A DNA stretch of 27,105 bases. Source: Hypsibius dujardini (Eukaryota > Tardigrada > Eutardigrada > Parachela > Hypsibiidae). The stretch spans positions 1-27,105 of the forward strand of contig LRSR01005074.1 of the NCBI GenBank assembly GCA_001579985.1. The letters are read 5' to 3'. The translations under genes and the position numbers were made by a program. This document shows positions 1 to 9,345 of this stretch, one piece after another. The notes beneath the pieces were generated by a model. That model had not been told where the DNA came from. It saw nothing but the letters and a program-made list of their open reading frames with translations, and did no database searches. The first letter of the stretch is position 1. Every line of letters begins with the position of its first letter.

Positions 1-1852
1 CAAGGGACAGTTAAGCCCCACCCCCTCAAGTCATCGGTTGACTGTTCAATCGGATTCACTATGTCGTGATTGGTTGAAATTTATGCGGAACTTGACAGCG
101 ATTGATTGATTGATTACGCGGGATTTCTTGACGGACGCATTAAATCAGTTGATTGATTGATTGTAGGTAAACAAAAGCAAACGGTGATGAACAGATAAGA
201 TCCGGGGTGGATCAAATTAACTGGTAGGGCAAAAAAGTGTCCCTTGAGATCGGGGGAATACGGTACAGTATTCCATGAAATTGAGATAGAGCATGAACGG
301 CAGAATTGATTGCTTGATTTTGCCAACGGCTCAATTGAACGGATCAATTATTCTGGAACTTACATTTTCACTGCTTTTAACTTTATAAATCAGAATTTTT
401 GAATTCTGATCGTAGGGATTATGTCACTAAATAACCTTTTTTAACAGAAATTAAATTAATCTTATCCTCCTGCAATTTATAGTACAAGGTATGGATTGAT
501 TGATTGATGGACGAAACAGTTCGTTCGCTGAAGCGGAAAGAACAAACGCTCTGTTTATAAGAACCGACGCGTTATTAGAGAGGAACTGGTGGTATTCCGA
601 ACGAACATGCAGTATTTGAAGGAAATGATGCGATTGATTGGTTGATTGCATGACAGCGGGGCTACACGCGTTCTGATCATGTTGAATTGATTGGTGCGAT
701 TGATTGATTGATTGCATGACAGCGCGGCTACACGCGTTCTGATCATGTTGAATTGATTGGTGCGATTGATTGTTGATTGCATGACAGCGCGGCTACACGT
801 GTTCTGATCATGTTGAATTGAATGGTGCGATTGATTAGTTGATTGCATGACAACGCGGCTACACGCGTTCTGATCATGTTGAGTTGTTGATGACGCAATT
901 TTCCGCTTCCGGCATTCTTTTTTTCCCATTCGCTGAGACACTTATTTCTCCACATTTTACTATTTGGAATTACCCATTTTCTTCCTTTGTTTAATTGTTG
1001 CTGTTGTGGGGTCTGTTGGACCGGGAGAAACGTCAGGAGAAATCATTTTTTCAGGTGTTTATCCAATTCCTGCTTCCGCGTATTGATTGCTTGATTGCCT
1101 CAAAGGTAATGTTGTTCTCGACGTTTTGCAAATGTTCGGGGCTTTCTAATGTAATACTTCTTTTTTTACCTTTGCTGACAATTCGTCTTATTATTAAACA
1201 GTTTTTTTATAAGCCGATTTTGAAATTTATTACCTGATTTACATCTACAACGGCCTGTTCACTGCAGGCTCTTTGTTGTGTCGATTGATTGGTCGATTGA
1301 TTGGCTGATAAATTGATTTATTTTCGTTAACTGGTTAATACTTGCTTGATTGATTGACTCATTGTTGCAGGGGATTTTCGAATGAATAAATGAATGATTG
1401 ATTGATATCTTGACTGCTTGGTTCATGGTGTTTTCTTATAAAATGCATTATTGTTTGTATGGCTACACCTTTATTTGTATTTATTTTTTAATTTATCTGT
1501 ATTTATACATTTGTGTCTATTTATAAATCCATTTTATTATTAAATTATTGTACAATTATTATAAAATTATAAATTGTAACTATTGATGAAACATTTACAT
1601 TTCTCCGCCAAAGATGCTCGGACAGTCTGAATAATCATTTATTTTATTTATTCTTGTATATTTCTTAACAATTTATCTGCGTATTTATTTAACTATTTAC
1701 TGTCATTATTAATTAATTTATTACTATTACTACTGTAACTTAATTATTACCACTGTTATTACTAATACTTTTTGTTTATATAGATTTATATTAAAACTGT
1801 AAATTATTGCGTGAATATTTATATTAAGAGGGTATAAATTTTTGCTATAAAT
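1..1852. other. Non-coding upstream region, ATTG-rich and AT-rich
   Basis: I see no credible gene here. The first 950 bases carry scattered (ATTG)n runs and a four-copy minisatellite. From about 1270 to 1420 there are more ATTG runs, and 1430-1850 is very AT-rich with many ATTTATT-like words. Short open frames exist but consist of repeat translation (Asn-Gln-Ser-Ile on the minus strand). The final 50 bases form the NDOR1 promoter. Confidence 0.7.
629..886. repeat. 66-bp minisatellite, four copies
   Basis: The word CATGACAGCG (CATGACAACG in the last copy) recurs at 649, 715, 780 and 846, a spacing of 66, 65 and 66. Each unit has an ATTG run, then GCATGACAGCGCGGCTACAC, then GCGTTCTGATCATGTTGAAT. 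Copies differ by only a few bases, mostly in the number of ATTG steps. Confidence 0.9.
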
Positions 1853-1872
1853 CCGCCATCTTCAGATGGCGG
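1833..1872 (+). promoter_or_regulatory. NDOR1 core promoter: TATA boxes and inverted YY1/TISU-like motif over the start codon
   Basis: TATAAA occurs at 1833-1838 and 1846-1851. CCGCCATC (1853-1860), TTCA (1861-1864) and GATGGCGG (1865-1872) make a perfect 8-bp inverted repeat, and the right arm contains the NDOR1 ATG at 1866. The right arm reads CAGATGGCGGC, close to the YY1 core AAGATGGCGGC and to the TISU element SAASATGGCGGC. The left arm is the same core on the other strand. The alternative is that TTCAG at 1861-1865 is a splice acceptor after an upstream non-coding exon. Confidence 0.5.
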
Positions 1873-2334
1873 CCCGAAATCTGGTGATCCTCTACGGTAG
1901 TCAAACCGGAACCGCCACGGACGTAGCCAAACGCATCCGGAAACAGGCACGACTGCGACGCTTCAACACCACCCTTAAAGCGATGAATGACTTCAGCCTG
2001 GAGGAGCTCAAACAGACCCCTCTCATTGTCTTTGTCTGCTCCACCACCGGTCAGGGAGATCCGCCGGACAACATGGCCAAGTTTTGGCGGTTCATGCTGC
2101 GTCGCCGAGAACTTCCGGCCGGATCGCTTTCGCATTTGAAGTTCGCCGTCCTCGGCCTCGGTGACTCTTCCTATATGGAGTTTAACTTTGCTGCCAAGAG
2201 ATTAAATCGTCGGCTATTGGGAACCGGTGCGACTTCGATCCAGGTGAGTAAGACAGACAGACAGACAGACAGACAGACAGGCAGGCAGGCTGGCAGACTG
2301 GCAGACAGGTAGACAGGCAGGCAGGCAAGCAGGC

Positions 2335-2370
<36 letters not shown>

Positions 2371-3621
2371 GGACAGACAGAATGGAGTTAGGTAGGCAGG
2401 TGAATTGGCAGGCAGTCAGACAGACTTATGTACACGCGGAGTATTTGATCAAAAGAGGCGATTTTAATTCAAAAGACAAAGGGCTTGATTTGCAAATGTT
2501 CAGCCCATTTTTGGTACAGGAAATCGGTTATGCGGATGATCAGCATGAATTGGGAATTGATGGAGTTGCGGAGCCTTGGATCGCTCAGTTGATGGATAAC
2601 TTGATGGTCAACTACCCTTTACCGGAGGGCGAAGGAATGCTTTCAGATGAAGGTCTACCGATAACGTCGTTTAGGATTGATGTTCTTACTGAGACATCAG
2701 AAAATTGCTCGAATGCTGAAACGGCAGAGAAAACTGACGACGATCCGCCGTTTTATGGTCGGTACCTGTTTATTTTGTCCCTTTTTCTGTCTCTCTGTCT
2801 GTCTCTCTGTTTTTGTGTGTGTGTCTGTTATTTGCCTGTATGACTGTCCTTGTCTCTCTTTGTGTCTGTCTCTATGTCTCTGTCTGTCTCTCGGTCTGTC
2901 CCTCTGTCTGTCTCTCTGTGTTTGTCGTCTGCCTTTATGTCTGTGTGTTTGTTTGTCTGTCGGTCTGTCTTTCCGTCTGTCTTTGTGTCTGTCTGTCCTG
3001 TCGTAGTATTCTTTAACTCTTTTGGTGACTTTCAGCACGAATCCTATCGAACGAACGGGTCACCGCATTGGACCATACACAAGACGTGCGCTTTATCAAA
3101 TTCGACACCGCTGACTGCACCTTCAAATACGAACCGGGTGACGTTCTTGTTGTCCTGCCTGAAAACCTCCCGGCTGTCGTGGATGAGCTGTTGATGTTGC
3201 TGGAGCTTGATGGTGAACGAAAAATCCGATTGTTTGTCAACGACGAAGATGTTGCCCTGCCTGACTCTAAGGTACTACGAAATCCCTGTACGGTCCGCGA
3301 GGCGGCGACCAAGTTCTGGGACTTTCAAGCCGTTCCGCGGAGGTCCTTCTTTGAGCTTCTGGTGCACTTTGCGACGGATGAGCGTGAACGGGAGCGGCTG
3401 AAGGAGTTTGCTTCAGCTGCTGGGACCGACGATTTATACGGCTACTGCTTCCGACCGAAGCGTACTGCGCTGGAGGTCTTACAGGACTTTTCAGACACGG
3501 TATATGAACTGACGGCGGGCAACGTGCAAACATTTGTTTGTCTGTTTGTCTGCCTGCCTGTTTACCGGTCTGTCTGTCTCTCTGTCTCTCTGTCTCTCTG
3601 TCTGTCTGTCTGTCTGTCTGT

Positions 3622-3654
<33 letters not shown>

Positions 3655-4272
3655 TGTCTGTCTGTCTGCCTGTCTGTCTGGCCTGTCTGTCTTCCGTTAT
3701 AGTTCCGCTTTAAAGTATATTTTAATTGCTAATCCCATGAAATGTCACATCCTTGTCATGACCAAATGTTTCAGTGCAGTTATATTCATCTTTCAGGCGA
3801 AAAAAATCCCCATAGCCTACCTGTTCGACCTCTTCGCTGCCATCAAGCCGCGCTCCTTCTCCATCGCCAGCTCCCCGAAATACCATCCCGGGGAAATGCA
3901 CATCCTCGTCGCGGTCGTCTGCTACAAGACCAAACTCAAACGTCCGCGCACTGGAGTGTGCTCCACTTGGCTCGCAGCCCTGCCCGCAGCCTCCATTATT
4001 CCTATATGGGTCCGAAAGGGTACTATGAAGTTCGATAAGGTTGAGGACCGACCGGTGGTGATGGTCGGACCGGGCACCGGCGTGGCGCCCTTCCGATCTT
4101 TCATCTTCGATCGGGTCGCCGAAGGGGTCGGCCATTCTATCCTGTTTTTCGGCTGCCGCGAAAGGACTAAGGATTTCCACTTTGAAACGGAGTGGCAAGC
4201 CCTGCAGGATAAGGGACTGTTGAAGTTCGAACCGGCCTTCTCACGGGAGCAGGAAGAGAAGGTGAAGACTGG

Positions 4273-4323
<51 letters not shown>

Positions 4324-4329
4324 ACAGGC

Positions 4330-4399
<70 letters not shown>

Positions 4400-4764
4400 T
4401 GCGACGGTCGGTCTTTCTGTTTAAGAGCAAAACTTGAAAGCAAATTCTTTTCTTGTTTCGTTAACTAATTTAGGCTAAGCTAGCGTAAAAGTTTAGCCGG
4501 TAATACAAACTAATGTGGTTTTGGTGTCTGGAGGTCTATGTGCAAGACGTGATGAAGCGGTCCGCCGGGAAGGTGTTCAATTGGATCTACGAGCAGGGCG
4601 GTGCCTTTTACGTGGCTGGCAATTCCAAGCAGATGCCGACGGGCGTGATGAATGCGTTGAAGCGCATTCTCCAGGAGGAGGGTGGGATGAGTGGGGATGA
4701 GGCCGCCGAGGAGGTGAAGAAGATGCAGTCGGAGGGCCGTTATCAGACTGAAACGTGGGGATAG
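1866..4764 (+). CDS. NADPH-dependent diflavin oxidoreductase 1 (NDOR1/Tah18), 5 exons, 591 aa
   Basis: This cytosolic flavoprotein passes electrons from NADPH through FAD and FMN to the Fe-S protein CIAPIN1 (Dre2) in cytosolic Fe-S assembly. Exons read as 1866-2243, 2520-2757, 3036-3499, 3797-4261 and 4534-4764, and all join in frame. The FMN domain has GSQTGT (residues 11-16), STTGQGDPPDN (59-69) and LGLGDSSY (96-103). The linker has DDQHELG. FAD binding is shown by PRSFSIASS (378-386) and GVCSTWL (413-419). NADPH binding is shown by GPGTGVAPFRSF (451-462), FFGCR and AFSREQE. The C-terminus ends in the aromatic YQTETWG. Human NDOR1 is about 597 aa. Two donors fit the end of exon 3 (3500 or 3524); the first gives an ungapped match to human. 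Donor 2 is GTCGGT. The introns hold GACA or TGTC arrays. Confidence 0.95.
2249..2380. repeat. (GACA)n / (GGCA)n array in NDOR1 intron 1
   Basis: AGACAGACAG and GGCAGGCAGG runs fill most of the intron between exons 1 and 2, starting right after the GTGAGT donor. The period is 4 bases and no frame of a pure run contains a stop. Confidence 0.9.
2776..3000. repeat. Degenerate (TGTC/TGTG)n array in NDOR1 intron 2
   Basis: This is an imperfect TCTGTCTGTCTCTCTGT tract. Its strand orientation is opposite to that of the array in intron 1. Confidence 0.85.
3530..3700. repeat. (TGTC)n and (TGCC)n array in NDOR1 intron 3
   Basis: Runs of CTGTCTGT pass into CTGCCTGC and back. This again lies wholly inside an intron. 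Confidence 0.9.
4268..4400. repeat. (GGCA)n then (GACA)n array in NDOR1 intron 4
   Basis: A near-perfect GGCA block is followed by a long near-perfect GACA block, beginning a few bases after the GTGAAG donor. If the intron were retained, the frame would continue for about 65 codons of Gly-Arg-Gln-Ala and Asp-Arg-Gln-Thr before a stop. Confidence 0.92.
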
Positions 4765-5615
4765 GTGTTGCTTTCTTATTCGTTGCGGTTTTGGTGAAAG
4801 ATTTGGATGCATTTGAGAAATAATACTCAGTTTAAATTGTCCGAAATCGTGACGTGATGTTGAAGACACAGTTGAGCGAATGAGTGCGATTCAAACAATA
4901 ACGAAGCAGACACAAATATATCTTTTAAATCCCGCGGCACACGAGTGCTGCAATTAATTATATGGGAACAAAAACACTCCCGTGCTGTTCATGCCATCGA
5001 GGGAAACTCTTCCCGAAATCCAATGCGTTTTGGGGTATCTCCAACCGCTTCCTTCTTGCGACAGTCAAAAAGCGACTCTGTTCAAAAGATGCTTTTGCCA
5101 GTTTCGTCAACATCTTCTGCACGCTGAAAGTGCAGTACAAGGGATTTCCAGTGGGAATGCGACATCGTCCAGGAAATAGATCCCTACTTTTCTCAAACTC
5201 AAACTCAAACTCAAACTCAAGTAGGCATTTATGTCAGAGAATGCTTGTCACTTCTGCTTCTCTGTATCGGAGAGGGTGCATCTTCCACGAATGAACCATC
5301 GGACTAAAACCGATTTCTAGCGGGATTTCCCTTTGGATTTACGTCCAGCTACAACGTCACTGTTTCGGATTCATTTTGGTAATGTGCGCATGAGCATCAG
5401 CTCAAGCCTGACCCGCGTTGATTCACGTTTCTCAATTTTCCTTTTCTATAAAGAAGAAACATTGATGCCCAGCAAAAAAAAAAGTATCACGAGACCCGTT
5501 GCCGAGCGCTAAAAAAGAGCGCATGTCCCATGTGGCGTGAATGAGGCGAAAGGGAAATTCTTTTCTCTTCGCGTAAGAAGACCACGCCTGCACTTCACAC
5601 TCGAGTCTTCGTATA
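4765..5615. other. Spacer between NDOR1 and the STYXL1-like gene
   Basis: This is non-coding as far as I can tell. It should hold the NDOR1 3' UTR and the promoter of the next gene. AATAAT at about 4820 is the nearest polyadenylation-like word. A short hexamer array (CTCAAA)n lies at about 5194-5221. Open frames across 4945-5294 lack any recognisable protein features. Confidence 0.6.
5194..5221. repeat. (CTCAAA)n hexanucleotide microsatellite
   Basis: CTCAAA is repeated four times, ending in CTCAAG. It is the only array of this unit in the window. Confidence 0.85.
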
Positions 5616-5990
5616 ATGAACTGGATTCGACCGGAAGAGCTGTACAACAAATTGAATTTGAGCCATGGACGAACCGTGTGTTTATCACGGCCGCATTACA
5701 TGCTGCTTCTGGGTGAGTCGTCGGGCTATATGCGCTCAGTCAGACGTTGATTGGTCCACAGCAGATGTTTTATATGGGAATCTTCCCGACAGATGTCCGA
5801 GGACGTTTAGATTACGAACATGGGCATCTACCGACCGCTCTGCGAGTTATAAAGGTTTGTGTCGTCAATTTGTGTGTCATCCAAAGTATAAACACCAACA
5901 GGGGATCAGACTTACCAGTAGTGAGCCAGACGTTAGACAGCCAGGCAAACGGAAAGACACACAGATAGACAAACAGACAGACAAACAGGC

Positions 5991-6043
<53 letters not shown>

Positions 6044-8311
6044 CACAGACAGACACACAGACAGACAGACAGACAGACACACAGACACACAGGCAGACAG
6101 ACAGACAGACAGACAAATATAGGTTATGAATTTCTACGTCAGCGGTTGGGAATAGGAAGCGGCATCATATTTTTTGTGCTTTACAGGGTAAAGAAAAAGA
6201 CAAAAATGTCTGGCAAGTTACGGGTGGATTCGCAGACATCACCGATAAAGAGGCAGTCGTTATGTATGACATGAGCACCTCGAGATCGCTCACTTCACAG
6301 CCGGCAGGTTCGTTGGGAACATTCCTCGCGATCCACCAGCAGATGTAATGTCTAACTGCAGGTCCTCTGGCGGATGCGGCCAGTTATGTATTGCGGCTGC
6401 TGGTCGGCAGTCGGAATCAGTCCAACGTCTATCTGCTGGATGGCGGCTTGAACTCCTTCACGGAGCTTTATCCGAATTTTAAGACACATCAAGCGACTTA
6501 CACGATTGGAGTACGTGTAGTGCCTGAGTTAATTTTTCAGCAACATTGTGTCCCCCTTCCAGGCAGCTGGAAAAACACAGACAGCGGAACCAAATACAGC
6601 CACAGACAAAGGAACAGACAGAGACATAGACACAAGAAAAGACATAGACACAGACAGAGAAACAGACACAGACATAGACAGTCAGAGGCACAGCAGTAAA
6701 ACATGGACACAGACACAGACACTGGCACAGACACTGACACAAACAAGGACGCACAGTCACAGGAAAACCTAAGCGCAAATTAGCACATCAAAAAAACGGA
6801 AACAAAAATAAAAAAATGACATGGAGACATGTGTCCTGTAACAGTAATCCGCCATGCTCTTACTTCAGCTTTACAGGAACTGGAAAACTTCCAAATATTC
6901 CCGCTGCACATCCCAATCTTTGAACTCGACTGGGGCAAATTGTTTTTCTCCCCTCCGGATTCAGTGGGATCAGACCGGGTCGCGCATGTCCTCGCCGACA
7001 TTGATGCTCACGTCAACTGTTCCGTAATCCGTGACCCAGCGTAAGGCCTCTACCGGTGTTTCGACAAAGCACGCGCTAGAAAATTTTTTTATTCGCCCTT
7101 CAGGTTTGGATACTCCGCGGAAGAGAAATCTCGAGTCCATTACTGCGTCCTTGACAATGAGCCGGATATTGATGCAGAATCGAAGCTGGAGAATTTGAAA
7201 GAAATCTACAACGTCTGCTTGTACATCGGTAGAGCATTCTGTCTGTCTGTCTGTTTGCTTATGTGTGGGTCTGTGTGTCTGTTTGTTTCTGTGTCTGTCG
7301 GCTTGGCTATCAGTGTGTCTGCCTACTTGCTTGTCTGTCTGTTTCTCTGTCTGCCTGTCCGTCCGGCTGCCTATCCGTCTGTCTATCTATAAGTCTGTCT
7401 GTCGGTCGGTCTAGCTGGCTGTATGAGTGATTGTCTGGCTGTCACTGTCCTCCCGCTTGCTGCCTGAATATTCTGCTTGTCTGTCTGCTTATCTGCACGT
7501 TCAAAGAAACAGAAACTTAATTGAAATCGATGGTTTGTCCACAGACGCTCATTTGCGAGACGGACGGAATGTCCTGGTTTTCGGAGACAAAGGGAATACC
7601 ACCGCGGTCGCCGTGCTCGCTGCCTATCTTTTGTTTCATGAATTTATGGACCTAGAGGTATGCAACTCTGTAATCCACGATGAACCGTTCGTTAAACTTT
7701 GACGGCTGGCACACTAGGAAGCGATGCAGCGCATATGCCGCTGTTATCCATTAGCAGTTCTGGATCAGACATCGCTTGCCTGTCTGGAGGAGTTTTATGA
7801 CAAGCTACGAAACGATTCCCAGTTCCAGACAGGACTCCCCTTTGTTATTGGTGAGATCATGCAGACAGAACGACAGGCAGACAGGCCGAAAGACAGACAG
7901 ATAGACAAGCAGACAGGCAGACACACAAGACACACACACAGACACACAGATCCACAGACAGACATACAGGCAGACAGACACGGTACTATACAACTACCTG
8001 TCTTCCTTTCAGTCGAGGATATGAGTGCTAAACCAGAGCAACCTATAGTCAATTTTCAAAAAGGATTTGACCCTGCAACAGATCAGAAATCCTCTGTATC
8101 TATCGTCAGCTCCCTAATGAAGGAGGTTATTTCCGAGCTACAAAAACAGAAGTCGAAGCGTCACAATTCGTCCGTTATGAACGCCGAAGCCGCAGTCGAC
8201 ATCGTTGGGCAAATCGTCGAGCAGGCCGAAGCAGACATGACCGACTATTTCGACGAAGCGGTTGACGGAAAATCGCCCACAGTCGCCATAAAAGCCGAAT
8301 GGTCCGTCTAG
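5616..8311 (+). CDS. STYXL1-like pseudophosphatase: rhodanese domain plus inactive dual-specificity phosphatase domain
   Basis: Exons that join in frame are 5616-5712, 5793-5854, 6187-6307, 6362-6510, 6877-7040, 7104-7228, 7545-7657, 7718-7850 and 8013-8311, giving 420 aa. The N-terminus is a rhodanese/CH2 fold: [28 protein letters not shown] (about residues 30-49), [11 protein letters not shown] and [11 protein letters not shown]. The phosphatase part follows, with [27 protein letters not shown] and [13 protein letters not shown] (about 249-261). The last is the active-site loop: the expected HCxxGxSR reads FGDKGNTT, so both the Cys and the Arg are gone. Human STYXL1 has the same domain order (313 aa) and lacks the Cys. 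The tail after about residue 320 is not in the human protein. It may splice on at 8302 to an exon at 8618-8918. STYXL1 is linked in mammals to G3BP1 and the mitochondrial phosphatase PTPMT1; a role here is inference. Confidence 0.85.
5936..6118. repeat. (GACA)n array in STYXL1-like intron 2
   Basis: This is an AGACAGACAG tract with scattered ACACAG variants between exons 2 and 3. Confidence 0.9.
6585..6772. repeat. Degenerate (GACACA)n tract in STYXL1-like intron 4
   Basis: A mix of ACAGACACAGACATAGACAC words, with a 6-base tendency laid over the 4-base one. Confidence 0.8.
7238..7430. repeat. Degenerate (TGTC)n array in STYXL1-like intron 6
   Basis: CTGTCTGTCTGT with many variants. It is complementary in sense to the GACA array of intron 8, so the two arrays flank exons 7 and 8. 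Confidence 0.85.
7860..7981. repeat. (GACA)n array in STYXL1-like intron 8
   Basis: An AGACAGACAG tract with CACACAGACACACAG interruptions between the GTGAGA donor at 7851 and the acceptor at 8012. Confidence 0.88.
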
Positions 8312-8617
8312 TGTTCCCTAATTAATTTGTTCAAATTCAAGTGAATGAAAAGGCAAAACTTTAATTTTACAGCAAAGATTGCTTAAATTTCTCTTATTTC
8401 ATATCACACAAAATGATTTATTTCAGTCACTTTGAAATTTTATTGAAATTTCAAAATATACTTTAAGAGTAAATGTATTTTTGTAATTAGAATTAGAATA
8501 ACTTCTGTAATTAAGAACTAAATGAGAATTAAAATAAAAGGATATTTTATTAGAATCAATTCCAGATTTTCCCATTATTTATGAACTATTTTTCAGTAAA
8601 TATTTAAATATAAATAG

Positions 8618-8918
8618 GTCCGCCTCGGGAGAACTGGAGGTGACGCGATTGGAAGTGCGTCGACTGGAAGAGGAAACGCTGTGGAAAGGAAATCTTCATC
8701 ACGATCGCGTCATCCCGGATCTCCATGAAACCGGGACGCTGCTACGACGCCGAGCGATGGCCGTGCAGAAGCAGATGCTTCCAGTGACGATGATGGCAAA
8801 GGATGGCAAGAAGGTCCACGCGACAGATGAGAAGACCAAAGCGAAGGATACCACTTATAAGCGAGCTAATGGGTCACGGGAGTTCATTGAGGTCTATCGA
8901 ACAAACTCGGATAATTAA
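8618..8918 (+). CDS. Probable extra 3' exon of the STYXL1-like gene, or orphan exon
   Basis: A 100-codon open frame ends in TAA at 8916-8918. It has coding-like composition after a very AT-rich 300-base stretch and no early ATG, so it probably belongs to a spliced transcript. Splicing from 8301 (phase 2, donor GTCCGT) to 8618 (acceptor AATAG) keeps the frame, replaces the TAG at 8309 and gives a protein of about 517 aa. The weak donor is the main doubt. The peptide is highly charged (VRRLEEETLWKGNLHHDR, RRRAMAVQKQ, KKVHATDEKTKAKD) with a helical start. I recognise no domain. Confidence 0.45.
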
Positions 8919-8984
8919 ACAGCATCAATCTTTTCAATTTTTACCTGTCAAATGCCACGCCTTTAGCATTCAAAGAAACTGAAG

Positions 8985-9064
8985 GTCAAAGACAGACAGG
9001 GCACTGGTAGACAATAAAGGCAGACCAGCAATCAGACAGACAGACAGACAAGCAGACTGACAAG

Positions 9065-9099
<35 letters not shown>

Positions 9100-9172
9100 G
9101 CAGGCGCACAGGCACACAGACAGACAGACAAGCAGACAGACAAGCAGACAGACAGACAGACAGACAGGAGTC
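8985..9172. repeat. (GACA)n array between the STYXL1-like and coiled-coil genes
   Basis: A dense AGACAGACAG tract with CAAGCAGACA variants, intergenic on present models. No coding signal is seen from 8919 to about 9345. Confidence 0.88.
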
Positions 9173-9345
9173 TGCAGCACGTTCCAGGAGGGTCAGTTTG
9201 CCCACACGGCCTACCATGCGCCACCCCAAATTGGGGATTGATTCAATCAGTTTGAAATTGAATGTAGCTTTTTTATAACCGGACTCTGGTTGTTCGTTTT
9301 TATTTCCTTCTCCACCTATTCATCGTTCGTCTAGCCGGATGAGTG

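Noticed and set aside
629-886. CRISPR-like array
   Set aside because: There are no unique spacers; the whole unit repeats. The organism is a eukaryote.
555-955. Minus-strand open frames with repeated MIRTRVAALSCNQ motifs
   Set aside because: They come from the 66-bp minisatellite. The repeat unit is not a multiple-of-three protein repeat throughout, since 66 and 65 alternate.
3500-3523. Longer NDOR1 exon 3 using the donor at 3524
   Set aside because: It is possible, but it adds eight residues not in human NDOR1; the donor at 3500 gives an ungapped alignment.
4268-4470. Open frames made of Asp-Arg-Gln-Thr, Gly-Arg-Gln-Ala or Cys-Leu-Ser-Val repeats, here and over every GACA or TGTC array
   Set aside because: They are translations of tetranucleotide arrays lying in introns between well-supported exons; no unique protein sequence supports them.
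4962-5294. 110-codon open frame in the NDOR1-STYXL1 spacer
   Set aside because: Low-complexity Ser-Asn run from the CTCAAA array, no domain, no splice logic and overlapping frames of equal length.
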